NCBI RefSeq assembly: GCF_000442255.1
Contig: NZ_KE557276.1
Span: 8,293-58,320, forward strand
Source: Salipiger mucosus DSM 16094
GTDB lineage: Bacteria; Pseudomonadota; Alphaproteobacteria; Rhodobacterales; Rhodobacteraceae
Reading direction: 5' to 3'
Length of the DNA stretch: 50,028 nt
The translations under genes were made by a program, and so were the position numbers. This document shows positions 1-8,095 of the stretch, piece after piece. The notes beneath the pieces are model-generated. The model searched no databases and was not told the origin of the DNA. It saw only the letters and a program-made list of their open reading frames with translations. Each line of letters starts with the position of its first letter. The first letter of the stretch is position 1.

Positions 1-719
1 ACCGCCGCCGCCGTGCCGAAGAGCAGGCGCAGGCGCATGCCGCGCAGCCCGATCCCCAGCGCCTCGGCCGCGTCCTCGCCCAGCGTCAGCGCGTCGAGGC
101 CGCGGCCCATGCTCAGCAGCGCGGCGGCCCCCAGCGCGATCAGCGGCGCCGCCAGCGCCACGTGTTCGAGCGTGCGGTCGGCGACCGAGCCCATCATCCA
201 GAAGACGATCTCGTAGGTGGCATAGGGGTTGGGCGAGAGGTTCAGCGCCAGCGAGGTCAGCGCCCCCGCCAGCGCCGAGACCGCGATTCCCGCGAGGATC
301 AGCGTCAGCGATCCGCCGCGCGGCCCCGCCAGCAGCAGGATCAGCCCCACGGCGCCCGCGGCAAAGACCAGCGCCGCCAGCGGCAGCGCCAGCGCGAAGG
401 CGCCCGCGAGCCCCGTCTGCAGCGCGATCACCGCCCCCAGCGCCGCCGATCCGGTGACGCCGATCAGCCCCGGCTCGGCCAGCGGATTGCGCAGGTAGCC
501 CTGCATCGCCGCCCCCGAAAGCCCCAGCGCCGCGCCCACCAGCGCGGCCAGCAGGGCGCGGGGCAGGCGGATCTGCTGCATCACCAGCGCGTAGAGGTCC
601 TCGCCCCCGCCGAAGAGCCCGGCCAGCGCGGGTCCCGGCGGGATCGCGGCATGCCCGAGGAAGAGCGAGGCCAGCAGCAGCGCCAGCACCAGCGCGCAGA
701 GCGGCAGCCAGAGCTTCAT
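1..719 (-). CDS. btuC: Cobalamin/iron ABC transporter permease (FecCD/BtuC family), partial
   Basis: Inner-membrane permease expected to pass vitamin B12 from the periplasmic binding protein to the cytoplasm. The gene is cut by the left edge; 239 codons are present from ATG at 719. The translation (own reading) begins MKLWLPLCALVLALLLASLF, a first membrane helix, and carries the FecCD hallmarks RLPRALLAALVGAALGLSGA and LRNPLAEPGLIGVTGSAALG, followed by several hydrophobic helices and LTLGEDAAEALGI, the region expected to contact the ATPase. Its ATG overlaps the TGA of the upstream binding-protein gene (ATGA), so the two are translationally coupled. Assignment to B12 rather than iron or heme rests on the riboswitch-led operon; FecCD permeases alone do not reveal substrate. 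The ATPase gene presumably lies beyond the edge. Confidence 0.88.
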   Translation of the reverse strand, partial: MKLWLPLCALVLALLLASLFLGHAAIPPGPALAGLFGGGEDLYALVMQQIRLPRALLAALVGAALGLSGAAMQGYLRNPLAEPGLIGVTGSAALGAVIALQTGLAGAFALALPLAALVFAAGAVGLILLLAGPRGGSLTLILAGIAVSALAGALTSLALNLSPNPYATYEIVFWMMGSVADRTLEHVALAAPLIALGAAALLSMGRGLDALTLGEDAAEALGIGLRGMRLRLLFGTAAA

Positions 720-1525
720 CGCGCGGCCTCCCAGTCGCGGCGCAACGCGCGCATGGTCGCGACGGCGTCCAGCAGGTGCGGCGTCTCGCAGACCCAGTCG
801 GCGCCGTCCGGCACCTCGCGCAGCGCGCCCGTCGCGCGCAGCGCCGGGTGGCGGCGATATTCCGTGGCCCGCGCGTGCCCGCCGTAGGGCTCTCCCACGA
901 GGATCAGGTCCGGCTCGGCCAGCACCAGCTCCTCCATCGCGAAGGTCCCGCCGCCGATGTTCTCGATCCCCGCCGATGCCAGGATGTCGTCGGCGAGCGA
1001 GCCGGGCCCCGCCGTCGCCCCGTGCGGCTGGTAGAGCACCGCGCGCGGGCGCGCCTCGGGCGTCTCGCGCAGAGCCGCGAGGCGTGCATCGAAGCGCGCG
1101 ATCACCTCGGCGGCCCGGTCCTCGCGCCCCAGCAGGGCGCCCATGCGCTCGATGTTGGCGCGTGCATCCGCCAGCGAGGTCGCGGGGTCGAAGGTCTCGA
1201 CCCAGTAGCCCAGCCGCTCCAGCATCTGCACCGTCGCCCGCGTCGTCCAGCGCCCGGCAAGCACGAGGTCGGGCTCCAGCAGCACCACCGCCTCGGCCGC
1301 GCCGCCGGTGACGGGATAGTCCCGCGCCGCCTCGGCCATGGACGAGGTGCGCGGATCGCGCGACAGCTTCGAGACCGCCGCGATCTGCCCCGGCGCCGCC
1401 AGCAGCATGGCCAGCTGATCCGTGCAGACGTTCAGCGAGACCACGCGCGCGGGCGCCTGGGCAAGCGCCGCCGCGCCGGTCAGGACCAGCGCGGCGGCAA
1501 GGGATATGAGCCTAGAAGGACGCAC
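716..1525 (-). CDS. btuF: Periplasmic cobalamin-binding protein (BtuF-like)
   Basis: Periplasmic substrate-binding protein of 269 residues that should hand B12 to the BtuC permease. It starts at GTG (1525), overlapping the end of btuB by 14 bases. Residues 1-24 form a signal peptide with a basic start, a hydrophobic core and an AQA cleavage site. The mature protein has the class III binding-protein layout: RVVSLNVCTDQLAMLL near the N-terminus, AVVLLEPDLVLAG, a long connecting helix (about 120-150), then VLAEPDLILVGEPYGG in the C-terminal lobe. The length fits BtuF/FepB-type proteins. The stop overlaps the btuC start. Related family members bind siderophores or heme; the cobalamin call comes from the operon and its riboswitch. 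Confidence 0.87.
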   Translation of the reverse strand: MRPSRLISLAAALVLTGAAALAQAPARVVSLNVCTDQLAMLLAAPGQIAAVSKLSRDPRTSSMAEAARDYPVTGGAAEAVVLLEPDLVLAGRWTTRATVQMLERLGYWVETFDPATSLADARANIERMGALLGREDRAAEVIARFDARLAALRETPEARPRAVLYQPHGATAGPGSLADDILASAGIENIGGGTFAMEELVLAEPDLILVGEPYGGHARATEYRRHPALRATGALREVPDGADWVCETPHLLDAVATMRALRRDWEAAR

Positions 1526-3398
1526 GGATCCCGAAATAGGCCGCGCGGTCCGAGGTCTGGTAGTCGGGCACCACGTTGTATTGCTCGTCCGTCAGGTTCT
1601 CGATCCGAAGATAGGCCTCGGTCCCGTTGTCGAAGGTGTAGCCCATCCGCGCGTTGACCACCGTGTAGTCGTCCACCGGCTCGGGCGCGAAGCCCACGCC
1701 GTAGGTGTCGGGGAAATCCGCCTTGTGCGTCACGCTCAGGCCGCCCGACAGCCGGTCGGTGATCCGCGCGTCCAGCCCCAGCGTCACGTCGTAGCGCGGC
1801 ACGCGCTGCAGCGGATCGTCGTTCGCGTCGCGCACGTCGGTATAGGTGAAGCCGCCGGTCAGGTCGACGCGCTGGCCCAGCGGCAGGCTGCCGCTCAGCT
1901 CGAGGCCCTGCGACACGGTCGTGCCGTCCACCTGGTCATAGCCGCCCGCGGCGAAGCTGTAGTCGATCAGCTCGTCGATCTCGGTGTAGAACAGCGTCCC
2001 GCCCAGCGTCGCCCCGTTGGCAAAGGCATAGTCGGCGCCGATCTCGGCGCTGCGGCTGGTCTCGGGGTCGATCCCGTCGTTGCCGTAGGTCGGATCGTAG
2101 AGCTCGTAGAGCGAGGGCGCGCGGTAGCCCGTCGCCAGCGTCGCCCGCAGCGTCAGCCCCTCGGTCGCGCGCCAGCTCAGCGCGGCGCGGCCCGTGGTCT
2201 CGCCGCCGAACTCCGAGTGATCGTCGTGGCGCAGGCTCAGCACCGTGTCGATCTCGGGTGTCACCGCCCAGGCGTATTCCGCGAAGACGCCGGTGGTCGT
2301 GACGTCCTCGTCGTTGGTCGCCGTGCCCACGCGCGCGAAGCTCGCATCGTAGACCGCCGCCGAGAAGGTCGCCGCCTCGCGGGTCGTGTCCGCCCCGAAG
2401 GTGAAGCTGCGGTCCGCGTCGATCTCCCAGGTGCCGGTATAGGCCAGCACGTCGCGGCGCGAGTCGTAGTCGTCGTCGAAGCTGCCGTCGCCCAGCGTCC
2501 GGTCGATCAGGTAGCGCGACAGCGACAGCTCGTGCAGCACCGCGCCGGTCTGCAACTCGGCATAGGCGCGCAGGCCCCGGCTGTCGGAGTCGAAATCGCC
2601 CGCCTCCGGGTCGGGCGCGCCGTTGGCGTCGTAGTCGCCCTCGACCCGCGTGTAGAAGCCCGAAAGGCCCAGCCGCAGCGCGTCGGTGGCATCGTAGTAG
2701 CCGTCGAAGCCCAGCTGCGTGCCCGAAAAGCCGTCGTCCTCGTCGTAGCCGTCCGCCTCGACCGCGCTGTAGCCGTCGGTCGCGAAGTGCGACAGCGACA
2801 TGGCGAGGCCCGACCGCTCGTCCGCGATGCCGTAGCTCAGCGTGGCATTCCTGGTGCCGAAGCTGCCCACCTCGGCCGAGGCCTTGCCCTCGCGGCCCGG
2901 CGCGTCCGGTGCCTTCACGGTGTCCAGCGCGACGATGCCGCCCACGGCCTCCGAGCCGTAGAGCGCGGACTGCGAGCCCTTCACCACCTCGGCGCGCGCG
3001 ATGCCGCCGGGCAGCACGTTGCCGAAGTTGAAGATCGCCTGCGGGGCCGAGGTGTCGGTCGCCTCGATGCCGTTGATGTAGACCGGCGCATAGCGGTTCG
3101 GCAGTCCGCGCAGCGAGACGCTCGCGGTCTGGCCGGGCCCGCCGTTGGCCGCGCTGGTGACGCCCGGGAGCCGGTCCAGCCGGTCGGCCAACGTGGTCTC
3201 GGGCGCGCGGTCCAGCTCCTCCTCGGTCAGCAGCTCGACGGCGCTGCCGGTGCGCGAGAGCCGGAACTCGGTGAGGTTGGCATAGAGCGTGAGCGTGCCC
3301 AGGTTCACGGGCGCCGCGTCCTCCTGCGCCTGCGCGGCCTGGGGCGGCAGCCCCAGACCCAGCGCGAGGGCGGAGACGGTCGTCAGAATGCGTGTCAT
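1512..3398 (-). CDS. btuB: TonB-dependent vitamin B12 receptor (BtuB-like)
   Basis: Outer-membrane receptor for cobalamin, 628 residues, powered by TonB. The chosen start is ATG at 3398, with a GGAAGGGAA ribosome site upstream and a signal peptide (MTRILTTVSALALGLGLPPQ, then AQA). The open frame runs further upstream, but that part lies inside the riboswitch. After a short N-terminal stretch comes the plug domain (about 45-155: SVSLRGLPNRYAPVYINGIE and the GSQSALYGSEAVGGIV motif), then an acidic, Asp/Tyr-rich 22-strand barrel typical of the family. It ends YFGIRASF, with the terminal Phe expected for outer-membrane insertion. It is the first gene of the B12 uptake operon and the direct target of the cobalamin riboswitch. 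Calcium-binding Asp clusters in extracellular loops would be consistent with BtuB but were not mapped. Confidence 0.92.
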   Translation of the reverse strand: MTRILTTVSALALGLGLPPQAAQAQEDAAPVNLGTLTLYANLTEFRLSRTGSAVELLTEEELDRAPETTLADRLDRLPGVTSAANGGPGQTASVSLRGLPNRYAPVYINGIEATDTSAPQAIFNFGNVLPGGIARAEVVKGSQSALYGSEAVGGIVALDTVKAPDAPGREGKASAEVGSFGTRNATLSYGIADERSGLAMSLSHFATDGYSAVEADGYDEDDGFSGTQLGFDGYYDATDALRLGLSGFYTRVEGDYDANGAPDPEAGDFDSDSRGLRAYAELQTGAVLHELSLSRYLIDRTLGDGSFDDDYDSRRDVLAYTGTWEIDADRSFTFGADTTREAATFSAAVYDASFARVGTATNDEDVTTTGVFAEYAWAVTPEIDTVLSLRHDDHSEFGGETTGRAALSWRATEGLTLRATLATGYRAPSLYELYDPTYGNDGIDPETSRSAEIGADYAFANGATLGGTLFYTEIDELIDYSFAAGGYDQVDGTTVSQGLELSGSLPLGQRVDLTGGFTYTDVRDANDDPLQRVPRYDVTLGLDARITDRLSGGLSVTHKADFPDTYGVGFAPEPVDDYTVVNARMGYTFDNGTEAYLRIENLTDEQYNVVPDYQTSDRAAYFGIRASF

Positions 3399-3544
3399 CG
3401 CGTGTTGTTCCCTTCCACGGGGGCCCCGAGGGGCGATGGTCGATGCCGGCGCGGAAGACGAAAGGCCCCCCGTCGTCGGCGCTTGCGTCACCACGAACGG
3501 AAAGGACCGTTCCCCGCAGCGCGCCCCGCGCAAGGGGAGGGTGA

Positions 3545-3695
3545 TCGCCTGGGCAGGTCTCCTGACTTGCGGGTCTCCGCGCGCCTCGGGCCTTCCCGGA
3601 CCTCTCGGTCCAGTGGCATGTGCCGGACGCGCTCGCCGCTCACAGTTGCGGGGGCAGTCGCGGCATCGAACCGCGTTCCCTATTATCCGGATTTT
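3545..3695 (-). promoter_or_regulatory. Cobalamin riboswitch
   Basis: On the minus strand the leader of btuB carries all recognisable cobalamin riboswitch blocks. From 5' to 3' these are GGGAACGCGGT (about 3664-3674), GCGACTGCCCCCGCAACTG (about 3644-3662), ATGCCACTGG (about 3610-3619) and the B12 box AAGTCAGGAGACCTGCC (3552-3568). The order and spacing match the family. Binding of adenosylcobalamin would switch off btuB and the downstream transport genes. Downstream (about 3400-3540) there is further pairing potential, including GCCCCTCGGGGCCCC near the btuB ribosome site, so control at translation initiation is plausible; the expression platform was not resolved. Confidence 0.95.
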
Positions 3696-3716
3696 GGCCC
3701 GGACCGAGGCAGGCCG

Positions 3717-3745
3717 TCGATACTGCGGCGCGGCGGCCCGCGCAA
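3717..3745 (-). promoter_or_regulatory. Predicted promoter of the btuB operon
   Basis: On the minus strand TTGCGC (3745-3740) is separated by 17 bases from TATCGA (3722-3717). Transcription would begin near 3710, just ahead of the first conserved riboswitch block. Position and spacing fit a housekeeping sigma factor promoter. It is inferred from sequence only. Confidence 0.5.
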
Positions 3746-3786
3746 GGCGCAATCCCGGTCAGCCGCCGGACCGTGGCGGGCGGGCT

Positions 3787-4146
3787 CATGGGAAATCATG
3801 GGCCGACCTGTCACCGGCATGGGCGGCGGGGCAGGGAGCACCGCCCGAATCCGACTCGGCATTCCTGCCACACCCCGCGATTCCTGCGTTTTTCGCTGTG
3901 GTCCGCTCCGGGTGGCCCTGCTATTCGGCCACCGATCCGGCCCCTCACCGGAAGAAAATTCCGGCTTCATGGCATTTCGTGGGACGGCAAGACCGCAACT
4001 ATATATGGACATTGGCTGGTTCCCGCTCACCACATGTTCGTGAAATCCGGCCATTTTGACCCCAATATCTTGTTTTCCACACCCCCTGTGGACAAGATGC
4101 TGTGGCGATTTCCCATAAAAATCTGTTGCGTACCATGAATTCCCAT
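3787..4146. promoter_or_regulatory. Candidate MraZ-type boxes upstream of the dcw cluster
   Basis: MraZ is known to bind direct repeats of TGGGN separated by five bases. On the plus strand TGGGA-N5-TGGGC occurs at 3789-3803. On the minus strand the same core recurs in a 10-base phase: TGGGA (4145-4141), TGGTA (4135-4131) and TGGGA (4115-4111). The octamer CATGGGAA is present in both groups in opposite orientation. The second group overlaps the predicted dcw promoter. Binding is inferred, and the rest of 3750-4120 shows no gene I can support. Confidence 0.35.
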
Positions 4147-4159
4147 GACATACATTTAA
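4126..4159 (+). promoter_or_regulatory. Possible promoter of the mraZ leader / dcw cluster
   Basis: TTGCGT (4126-4131) is followed after 17-19 bases by AT-rich hexamers (TACATT at 4151 or ATTTAA at 4154). A start near 4165 would give a leader of roughly 220 bases up to the intrinsic terminator. That agrees with the size of about 200 nucleotides that I recall for Rhodobacter UpsM. The -10 match is poor, so confidence is low. Confidence 0.35.
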
Positions 4160-4164
4160 CCACG

Positions 4165-4385
4165 ATGAGGGACGGGCCAAAGGGCGCCACCAAGACGGCG
4201 CCAAGGCATCTCAAAAAATAAAAGAGCAGGTTCATACAGGCGCTCGCCTCTCATCGTGACAACAGAATCCGGCGCGCGGGCGAGCAGCATCCCCCCAGGT
4301 GGCGCGCGCAGTCGGACTAACCCGCTCGGCGGGTCAAGGCGGCGGGTTGATCAGTGGCAGCAGATCAACCCGCCGTATTTCGTTT
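4165..4385 (+). ncRNA. upsM: UpsM-like sRNA from the mraZ 5' leader
   Basis: In Rhodobacter sphaeroides an abundant sRNA, UpsM, is made by partial termination inside the 5' untranslated region of mraZ. This window has the same arrangement. It shows a long non-coding leader, several hairpins and an intrinsic terminator about 20 bases before the mraZ start. The hairpins are GCGCGC/GCGCGC at 4272-4277 and 4303-4308, and ACCCGC/GCGGGT at 4320-4334. The 5' end is inferred from a weak promoter match and is approximate. Identification is by synteny and architecture, not by sequence comparison. Confidence 0.6.
4341..4385 (+). terminator. Intrinsic terminator in the mraZ leader
   Basis: A perfect 12-base-pair stem, GGCGGGTTGATC (4341-4352) and GATCAACCCGCC (4363-4374), closes a 10-base loop and is followed by GTATTTCGTTT (4375-4385). 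It lies 22 bases upstream of the mraZ start. Transcription into the dcw cluster must therefore pass it, which implies partial termination or regulated readthrough. Confidence 0.85.
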
Positions 4386-4406
4386 AAAAGGGGGCGAGTA
4401 GGGACA

Positions 4407-4919
4407 GTGGGCCGCAGGCTTAGGTTCAGAGGCGAGAGTCGGCACAAGGTCGACACGAAGGGCAGGGTCTCGATCCCGGCCTCTTTCCGCCGTGTCCTGC
4501 AGGCCGGCGATCCCGACTGGACCGACGGCCTCGCGCCCAACTTCGTCATCGTCTACGGCGACCACCGCCGCCGCTACCTCGAGTGCTACACCATCGAGGA
4601 AATCGAGGAGGTCGAGGACCGTATCAGCCGGATGAAGCGCGGCTCCAAGCGCCGGCGCATGCTCGAGCGGCTCTTCTCGACCCAGTCGATCACCACCAGC
4701 GTCGACGACACCGGCCGCATCGTCATCCCCGCCAAGCTGCGCGACAAGATCGGCATCACCTCCGAGGCGCAGTTCGCAGGGAACGTCGACACCTTCCAGA
4801 TCTGGGAGCCGGGCGCCTACGAGGCCGACGTGGCCGAGACCGAGGACGAGCTCGACGACTTCGACGGCGACCCGCTCGAGCTTCTCGACGAGGACGACGA
4901 CGCGGACGAGGAGGTCTGA
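4407..4919 (+). CDS. mraZ: Transcriptional regulator MraZ
   Basis: DNA-binding regulator of the division and cell wall cluster, 170 residues. It has two AbrB-like SpoVT domains: RHKVDTKGRVSIPASFR near the N-terminus (about residues 9-25) and TTSVDDTGRIVIPAKLRDKI (about 85-105), each with the family DxxGRxxIP signature. Start taken at GTG 4407 because homology begins there (VGRRLRFRGESRHKVD); the frame is open upstream to 4299, but that part lies in the leader RNA and terminator. The C-terminus is very acidic (DELDDFDGDP, then LLDEDDDADEEV), a longer tail than in E. coli MraZ. The TGA abuts the ATG of rsmH. In other bacteria MraZ represses its own promoter; possible boxes are listed separately. 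Confidence 0.9.
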   Translation: MGRRLRFRGESRHKVDTKGRVSIPASFRRVLQAGDPDWTDGLAPNFVIVYGDHRRRYLECYTIEEIEEVEDRISRMKRGSKRRRMLERLFSTQSITTSVDDTGRIVIPAKLRDKIGITSEAQFAGNVDTFQIWEPGAYEADVAETEDELDDFDGDPLELLDEDDDADEEV

Positions 4920-5912
4920 ATGGCACCGGCGGCCGAAGACCCCACCGCCGCACCGCACGTCCCGGTCCTGCTGCGGCCCCTGCTGCGCGCCGTGGCGCCG
5001 GTGCAGGGCACCTGGATCGACGGCACGCTCGGGGCGGGGGGCTATGCCCGCGGGTTGCTCGAGGCCGGCGCCGACAAGGTCATCGGCATCGACCGCGACC
5101 CGCTCGCGCACGAGATGGCCCGCGACTGGGCCCCCGCCTACGGCGACCGGCTCGAACTGGTCGAGGACAACTTCGCCGAGATGGACCGCCACGCCGAGCA
5201 GGTCGAGGGCGTCGTGCTCGACCTCGGCGTCTCGTCCATGCAGCTCGACCGCGCCGAGCGCGGATTCTCCTTCCAGAAGGACGGCCCGCTCGACATGCGC
5301 ATGGGCCAGTCGGGCGAAACCGCCGCCGACCTCGTGAACCGGCTCGACGCCACCGCGCTCGCTGACATTCTCTTCACCTACGGCGAGGAGCGCGCCTCGC
5401 GCCGCATCGCGCGGGCCATCGTCAAGGCCCGCGACGCGGCCCCCATCGAGACCACCGGCCGGCTCGCCGAGATCGTCGAGTCCTGCCTGCCGCGCCCCAA
5501 GCCCGGCCAGTCGCACCCCGCGACCCGCAGCTTCCAGGCGCTGCGTATCGCGGTGAACGACGAATACGCCGCGCTCTGGCAGGGGCTCATGGCCGCCGAA
5601 CGGGTGCTGAAACCCGGCGGCTGGCTCTGCGTCGTGACTTTCCACTCGGTCGAGGACCGCATGGTCAAGCGCTTCTTCCAGTCCCGCACCGGCAAGCTCG
5701 ACACCGTGAGCCGCCACGCCCCCGCCGTCGAGACCGAGGCGCCGCGCTTCGAGCTTCTGACCCGCAAGGCCACCGGCCCCGACGAGGACGAGCTCGCGCA
5801 GAACCCGCGCGCCCGCTCGGCCCGCCTGCGCATCGGCCGCCGCACCGAGGCACCGGCCGGCGAGATCGGGGCGAAGACCATTTCCATGCCGCAGCTCAAG
5901 GGGAAAGGCTGA
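4920..5912 (+). CDS. rsmH: 16S rRNA (cytosine(1402)-N(4))-methyltransferase RsmH
   Basis: S-adenosylmethionine-dependent enzyme of 330 residues that methylates N4 of C1402 in 16S rRNA. The N-terminal [10 protein letters not shown] and the SAM-binding loop [16 protein letters not shown] (about residues 33-48) are characteristic, as are [20 protein letters not shown] (about 98-117), DMRMG and the C-terminal [16 protein letters not shown]. The insertion between these carries the helical substrate domain. The gene starts directly after the mraZ stop and its own TGA overlaps the ftsL ATG (TGATG), so it is part of a tightly coupled operon. Length is close to the usual 310-340. Confidence 0.96.
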   Translation: MAPAAEDPTAAPHVPVLLRPLLRAVAPVQGTWIDGTLGAGGYARGLLEAGADKVIGIDRDPLAHEMARDWAPAYGDRLELVEDNFAEMDRHAEQVEGVVLDLGVSSMQLDRAERGFSFQKDGPLDMRMGQSGETAADLVNRLDATALADILFTYGEERASRRIARAIVKARDAAPIETTGRLAEIVESCLPRPKPGQSHPATRSFQALRIAVNDEYAALWQGLMAAERVLKPGGWLCVVTFHSVEDRMVKRFFQSRTGKLDTVSRHAPAVETEAPRFELLTRKATGPDEDELAQNPRARSARLRIGRRTEAPAGEIGAKTISMPQLKGKG

Positions 5913-6268
5913 TGCATTCCGTCATCTACGTCACGACCTTCCTGACCGTCATCGGGCTGGCCTTCTGGGCCTACCGCGAGAACTACCAGACGCAGGCCTC
6001 GCTCGAGCATGTCGAGGACCTGCAGCGCGACATCGCCGACGCCCGCGCCAAGCTGGCGGTGTTGCGGGCGGAATGGGCCTACCTCAACCGCCCCGACCGG
6101 CTGCGCGACCTTGCCGAGATCAACTTCGAACGCCTCGGCCTGCTGCCCCTGCGCGCCGACCAGTTCGGCAGCGTCGACCAGGTCTCCTACCCCGAGACCC
6201 GGGCGCTGGTGGTGACCGATCCCGTCGACGTGAACAGCGCGAACGCCGATAGAGAGGCCAGCCAATGA
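5912..6268 (+). CDS. ftsL: Cell division protein FtsL
   Basis: Bitopic divisome protein of 118 residues that forms a complex with FtsB and FtsQ and helps activate FtsWI. One transmembrane helix lies at residues 3-20 (VIYVTTFLTVIGLAFWAY). It is followed by a periplasmic coiled-coil segment rich in Glu, Ala, Leu and Arg (about 28-62). A short tail carries LNRPDRLRDLAEINFERLGL, a motif common in alphaproteobacterial FtsL. Sequence identity in this family is low, so the call leans on the position between rsmH and ftsI. Both ends overlap the neighbouring genes. Confidence 0.88.
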   Translation: MHSVIYVTTFLTVIGLAFWAYRENYQTQASLEHVEDLQRDIADARAKLAVLRAEWAYLNRPDRLRDLAEINFERLGLLPLRADQFGSVDQVSYPETRALVVTDPVDVNSANADREASQ

Positions 6269-8052
6269 CCCGAACGCCGCTCCGCCCGCTCGCCCGCATC
6301 CTCGACGCCCGCCAGAAGGGCGAGAACCCCGACGCCATCGAGCGCGAGAACCTGCGCATCCGCCACGAACAGATGCGCGACAAGGCCCGCGTGCGCGCTG
6401 AGGGCCGCCTTCTGGTGCTGGGCGCGATGTTCTTCTTTGCCTTCGTCACCGTCGGCGCCCGCATGGGCGTGCTCGCCTCGTCCGAGCCCGAGGAGCCGCG
6501 CGCCCGCGCCTCCGGCGCCTCGATCATCGCCAGCCGCGCCGACATCGTCGACCGGCGCGGCAGGGTGCTTGCCACCAACATGGAGACGCACTCCCTCTAC
6601 GCCCACCCGCACCAGATGATCGAGCCCGAGCGCACCGCCGAGGCGCTGGTCGGGATCTTCCCCGACCTCGACCGCGAGCGGCTGGTCAAGGACTTCACCG
6701 GCAAGCGAAAGTTCCTCTGGGTCAAGAAGAAGATCAGCCCCGAGCAGATGCAGGCGGTGCACGACATCGGCGAGCCGGGCCTGCTCTTCGGCCCGCGCGA
6801 GATGCGGCTCTATCCCAACGGCAAGCTCGCCGCGCATATCCTCGGCGGCGCCAGCTTCGGCCGCGAGGGCGTGCATTCCGCCGAGGTGATCGGCACCGCG
6901 GGGCTCGAGAAGTACTTCGACGACCCGCTGCGCGATCCCGCCCGCGAGGGCGCGCCGCTCGAGCTGTCCATCGACCTCACCGTGCAGGCCGCGACCGAGC
7001 GCGTGCTCGACGCCGGCATGCGGTTGATGAACGCCCGCGGCGCCTCCAGCGTGCTGATGGACGTCAAGACGGGCGAGGTCATCTCCATCGCCTCGCTGCC
7101 CGACTTCGACCCCAACGACCGCCCCCGGCCGCCGGTCGAGGGCAGCCCCTCGGACAGCCCGCTGTTCAACCGCGCGGTGCAGGGCGTCTACGAGTTGGGC
7201 TCGACCTTCAAGATCTTCGCCGCCGCGCAGGCCGTGGACCTCGGCCTCGTGAGCCCCGACACGGTGATCGACACCAAGCCGCCCTTCAAGGTCGGCGGCC
7301 ACCGCATCGGCGAGTTCCACAACAAGAACTACGGCGAGCTGTCGGTCGAGGACATCATCGTGAAAAGCTCGAACCGCGGCACCGGCAAGCTCGCGCTCGC
7401 CATCGGCACCGCGCGGCAGAAGGAGTTCCTGGAACGCCTCGGTTTCTTCCAGCCCGTGCCCTTCGAGATGATCGAGGCCAAGGGCGGCCAGCCCCTGCTG
7501 CCCGCCCGCTGGACCGATCTGTCCACTGTGACCATCTCCTACGGCCACGGCATCAGCACCACGCCGCTGCACCTCGCGGCGGGCTATGCCGCCATCGCCA
7601 ACGGCGGGCGCAGCGTGCGGCCCACGCTGCTGCGCCAGCAGGGCCCGCAGCTGGGCGAGCGGGTGATGTCCGAACGCGCCGCCAACGCCGCGCGGATCAT
7701 GCTGCGCAAGGTCGTGACCGAGGGCACCGCCAGCTTCGGCGAGGTTCCCGGCTACCGCGTCGGCGGCAAGACCGGCACCGCCGACAAGCCCAAGGAGCGC
7801 GGCGGCGGCTACTACAAGGACAAGGTCATCGCGACCTTCGCCTCGATCTTCCCCGCCGACGATCCCCGCTACGTCCTCGTGGTCACCCTCGACGAGCCGG
7901 TCGAGACCTCGGGCGCCAAGCCGCGCCGCACCGCCGGCTGGACCGCCGTGCCGGTTGCCGCCGAGATGATCGGCCGGATCGCGCCCCTTCTTGGCTTGCG
8001 CCCCGAGTATGATATGGGCGACATGGCAGAGGTGATGCTGGTCAGTCAGTGA
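6265..8052 (+). CDS. ftsI: Peptidoglycan D,D-transpeptidase FtsI (PBP3)
   Basis: Class B penicillin-binding protein, 595 residues, that crosslinks septal peptidoglycan. A cytoplasmic N-terminus rich in charge precedes one membrane helix (about 52-70). The pedestal domain begins with SRADIVDRRGRVLATNM. The transpeptidase domain shows the active-site serine in GSTFKIF (SxxK), the SSN motif in IVKSSNRGT and KTG in GGKTGTADK. The protein works with the FtsW glycosyltransferase encoded downstream. The start overlaps ftsL by four bases (ATGA). The length and motif set are complete, so the enzyme looks functional and sensitive to beta-lactams as usual for the family. Confidence 0.97.
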   Translation: MTRTPLRPLARILDARQKGENPDAIERENLRIRHEQMRDKARVRAEGRLLVLGAMFFFAFVTVGARMGVLASSEPEEPRARASGASIIASRADIVDRRGRVLATNMETHSLYAHPHQMIEPERTAEALVGIFPDLDRERLVKDFTGKRKFLWVKKKISPEQMQAVHDIGEPGLLFGPREMRLYPNGKLAAHILGGASFGREGVHSAEVIGTAGLEKYFDDPLRDPAREGAPLELSIDLTVQAATERVLDAGMRLMNARGASSVLMDVKTGEVISIASLPDFDPNDRPRPPVEGSPSDSPLFNRAVQGVYELGSTFKIFAAAQAVDLGLVSPDTVIDTKPPFKVGGHRIGEFHNKNYGELSVEDIIVKSSNRGTGKLALAIGTARQKEFLERLGFFQPVPFEMIEAKGGQPLLPARWTDLSTVTISYGHGISTTPLHLAAGYAAIANGGRSVRPTLLRQQGPQLGERVMSERAANAARIMLRKVVTEGTASFGEVPGYRVGGKTGTADKPKERGGGYYKDKVIATFASIFPADDPRYVLVVTLDEPVETSGAKPRRTAGWTAVPVAAEMIGRIAPLLGLRPEYDMGDMAEVMLVSQ

Positions 8053-8095
8053 CCGCATCCCGATCAATCGCCATCGGGCAAGGAAGGGGGCCGTC

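Noticed and set aside
3640-3690. GGCATCGAACCGCGTTCCC, which looks like part of a tRNA T-arm
   Set aside because: It belongs to the cobalamin riboswitch read on the other strand; no cloverleaf can be made.
1422-4043. An 873-codon plus-strand open frame opposite btuB
   Set aside because: It is antisense to btuB and the riboswitch, with Val/Arg/Gly-rich composition and no motif.
3999-4235. A 78-codon minus-strand frame with a hydrophobic start (MNLLFYFLRCLGAVLVAPFG)
   Set aside because: It overlaps the dcw promoter region and leader RNA; its later part is not protein-like and no family is known. A tiny membrane peptide cannot be fully excluded.
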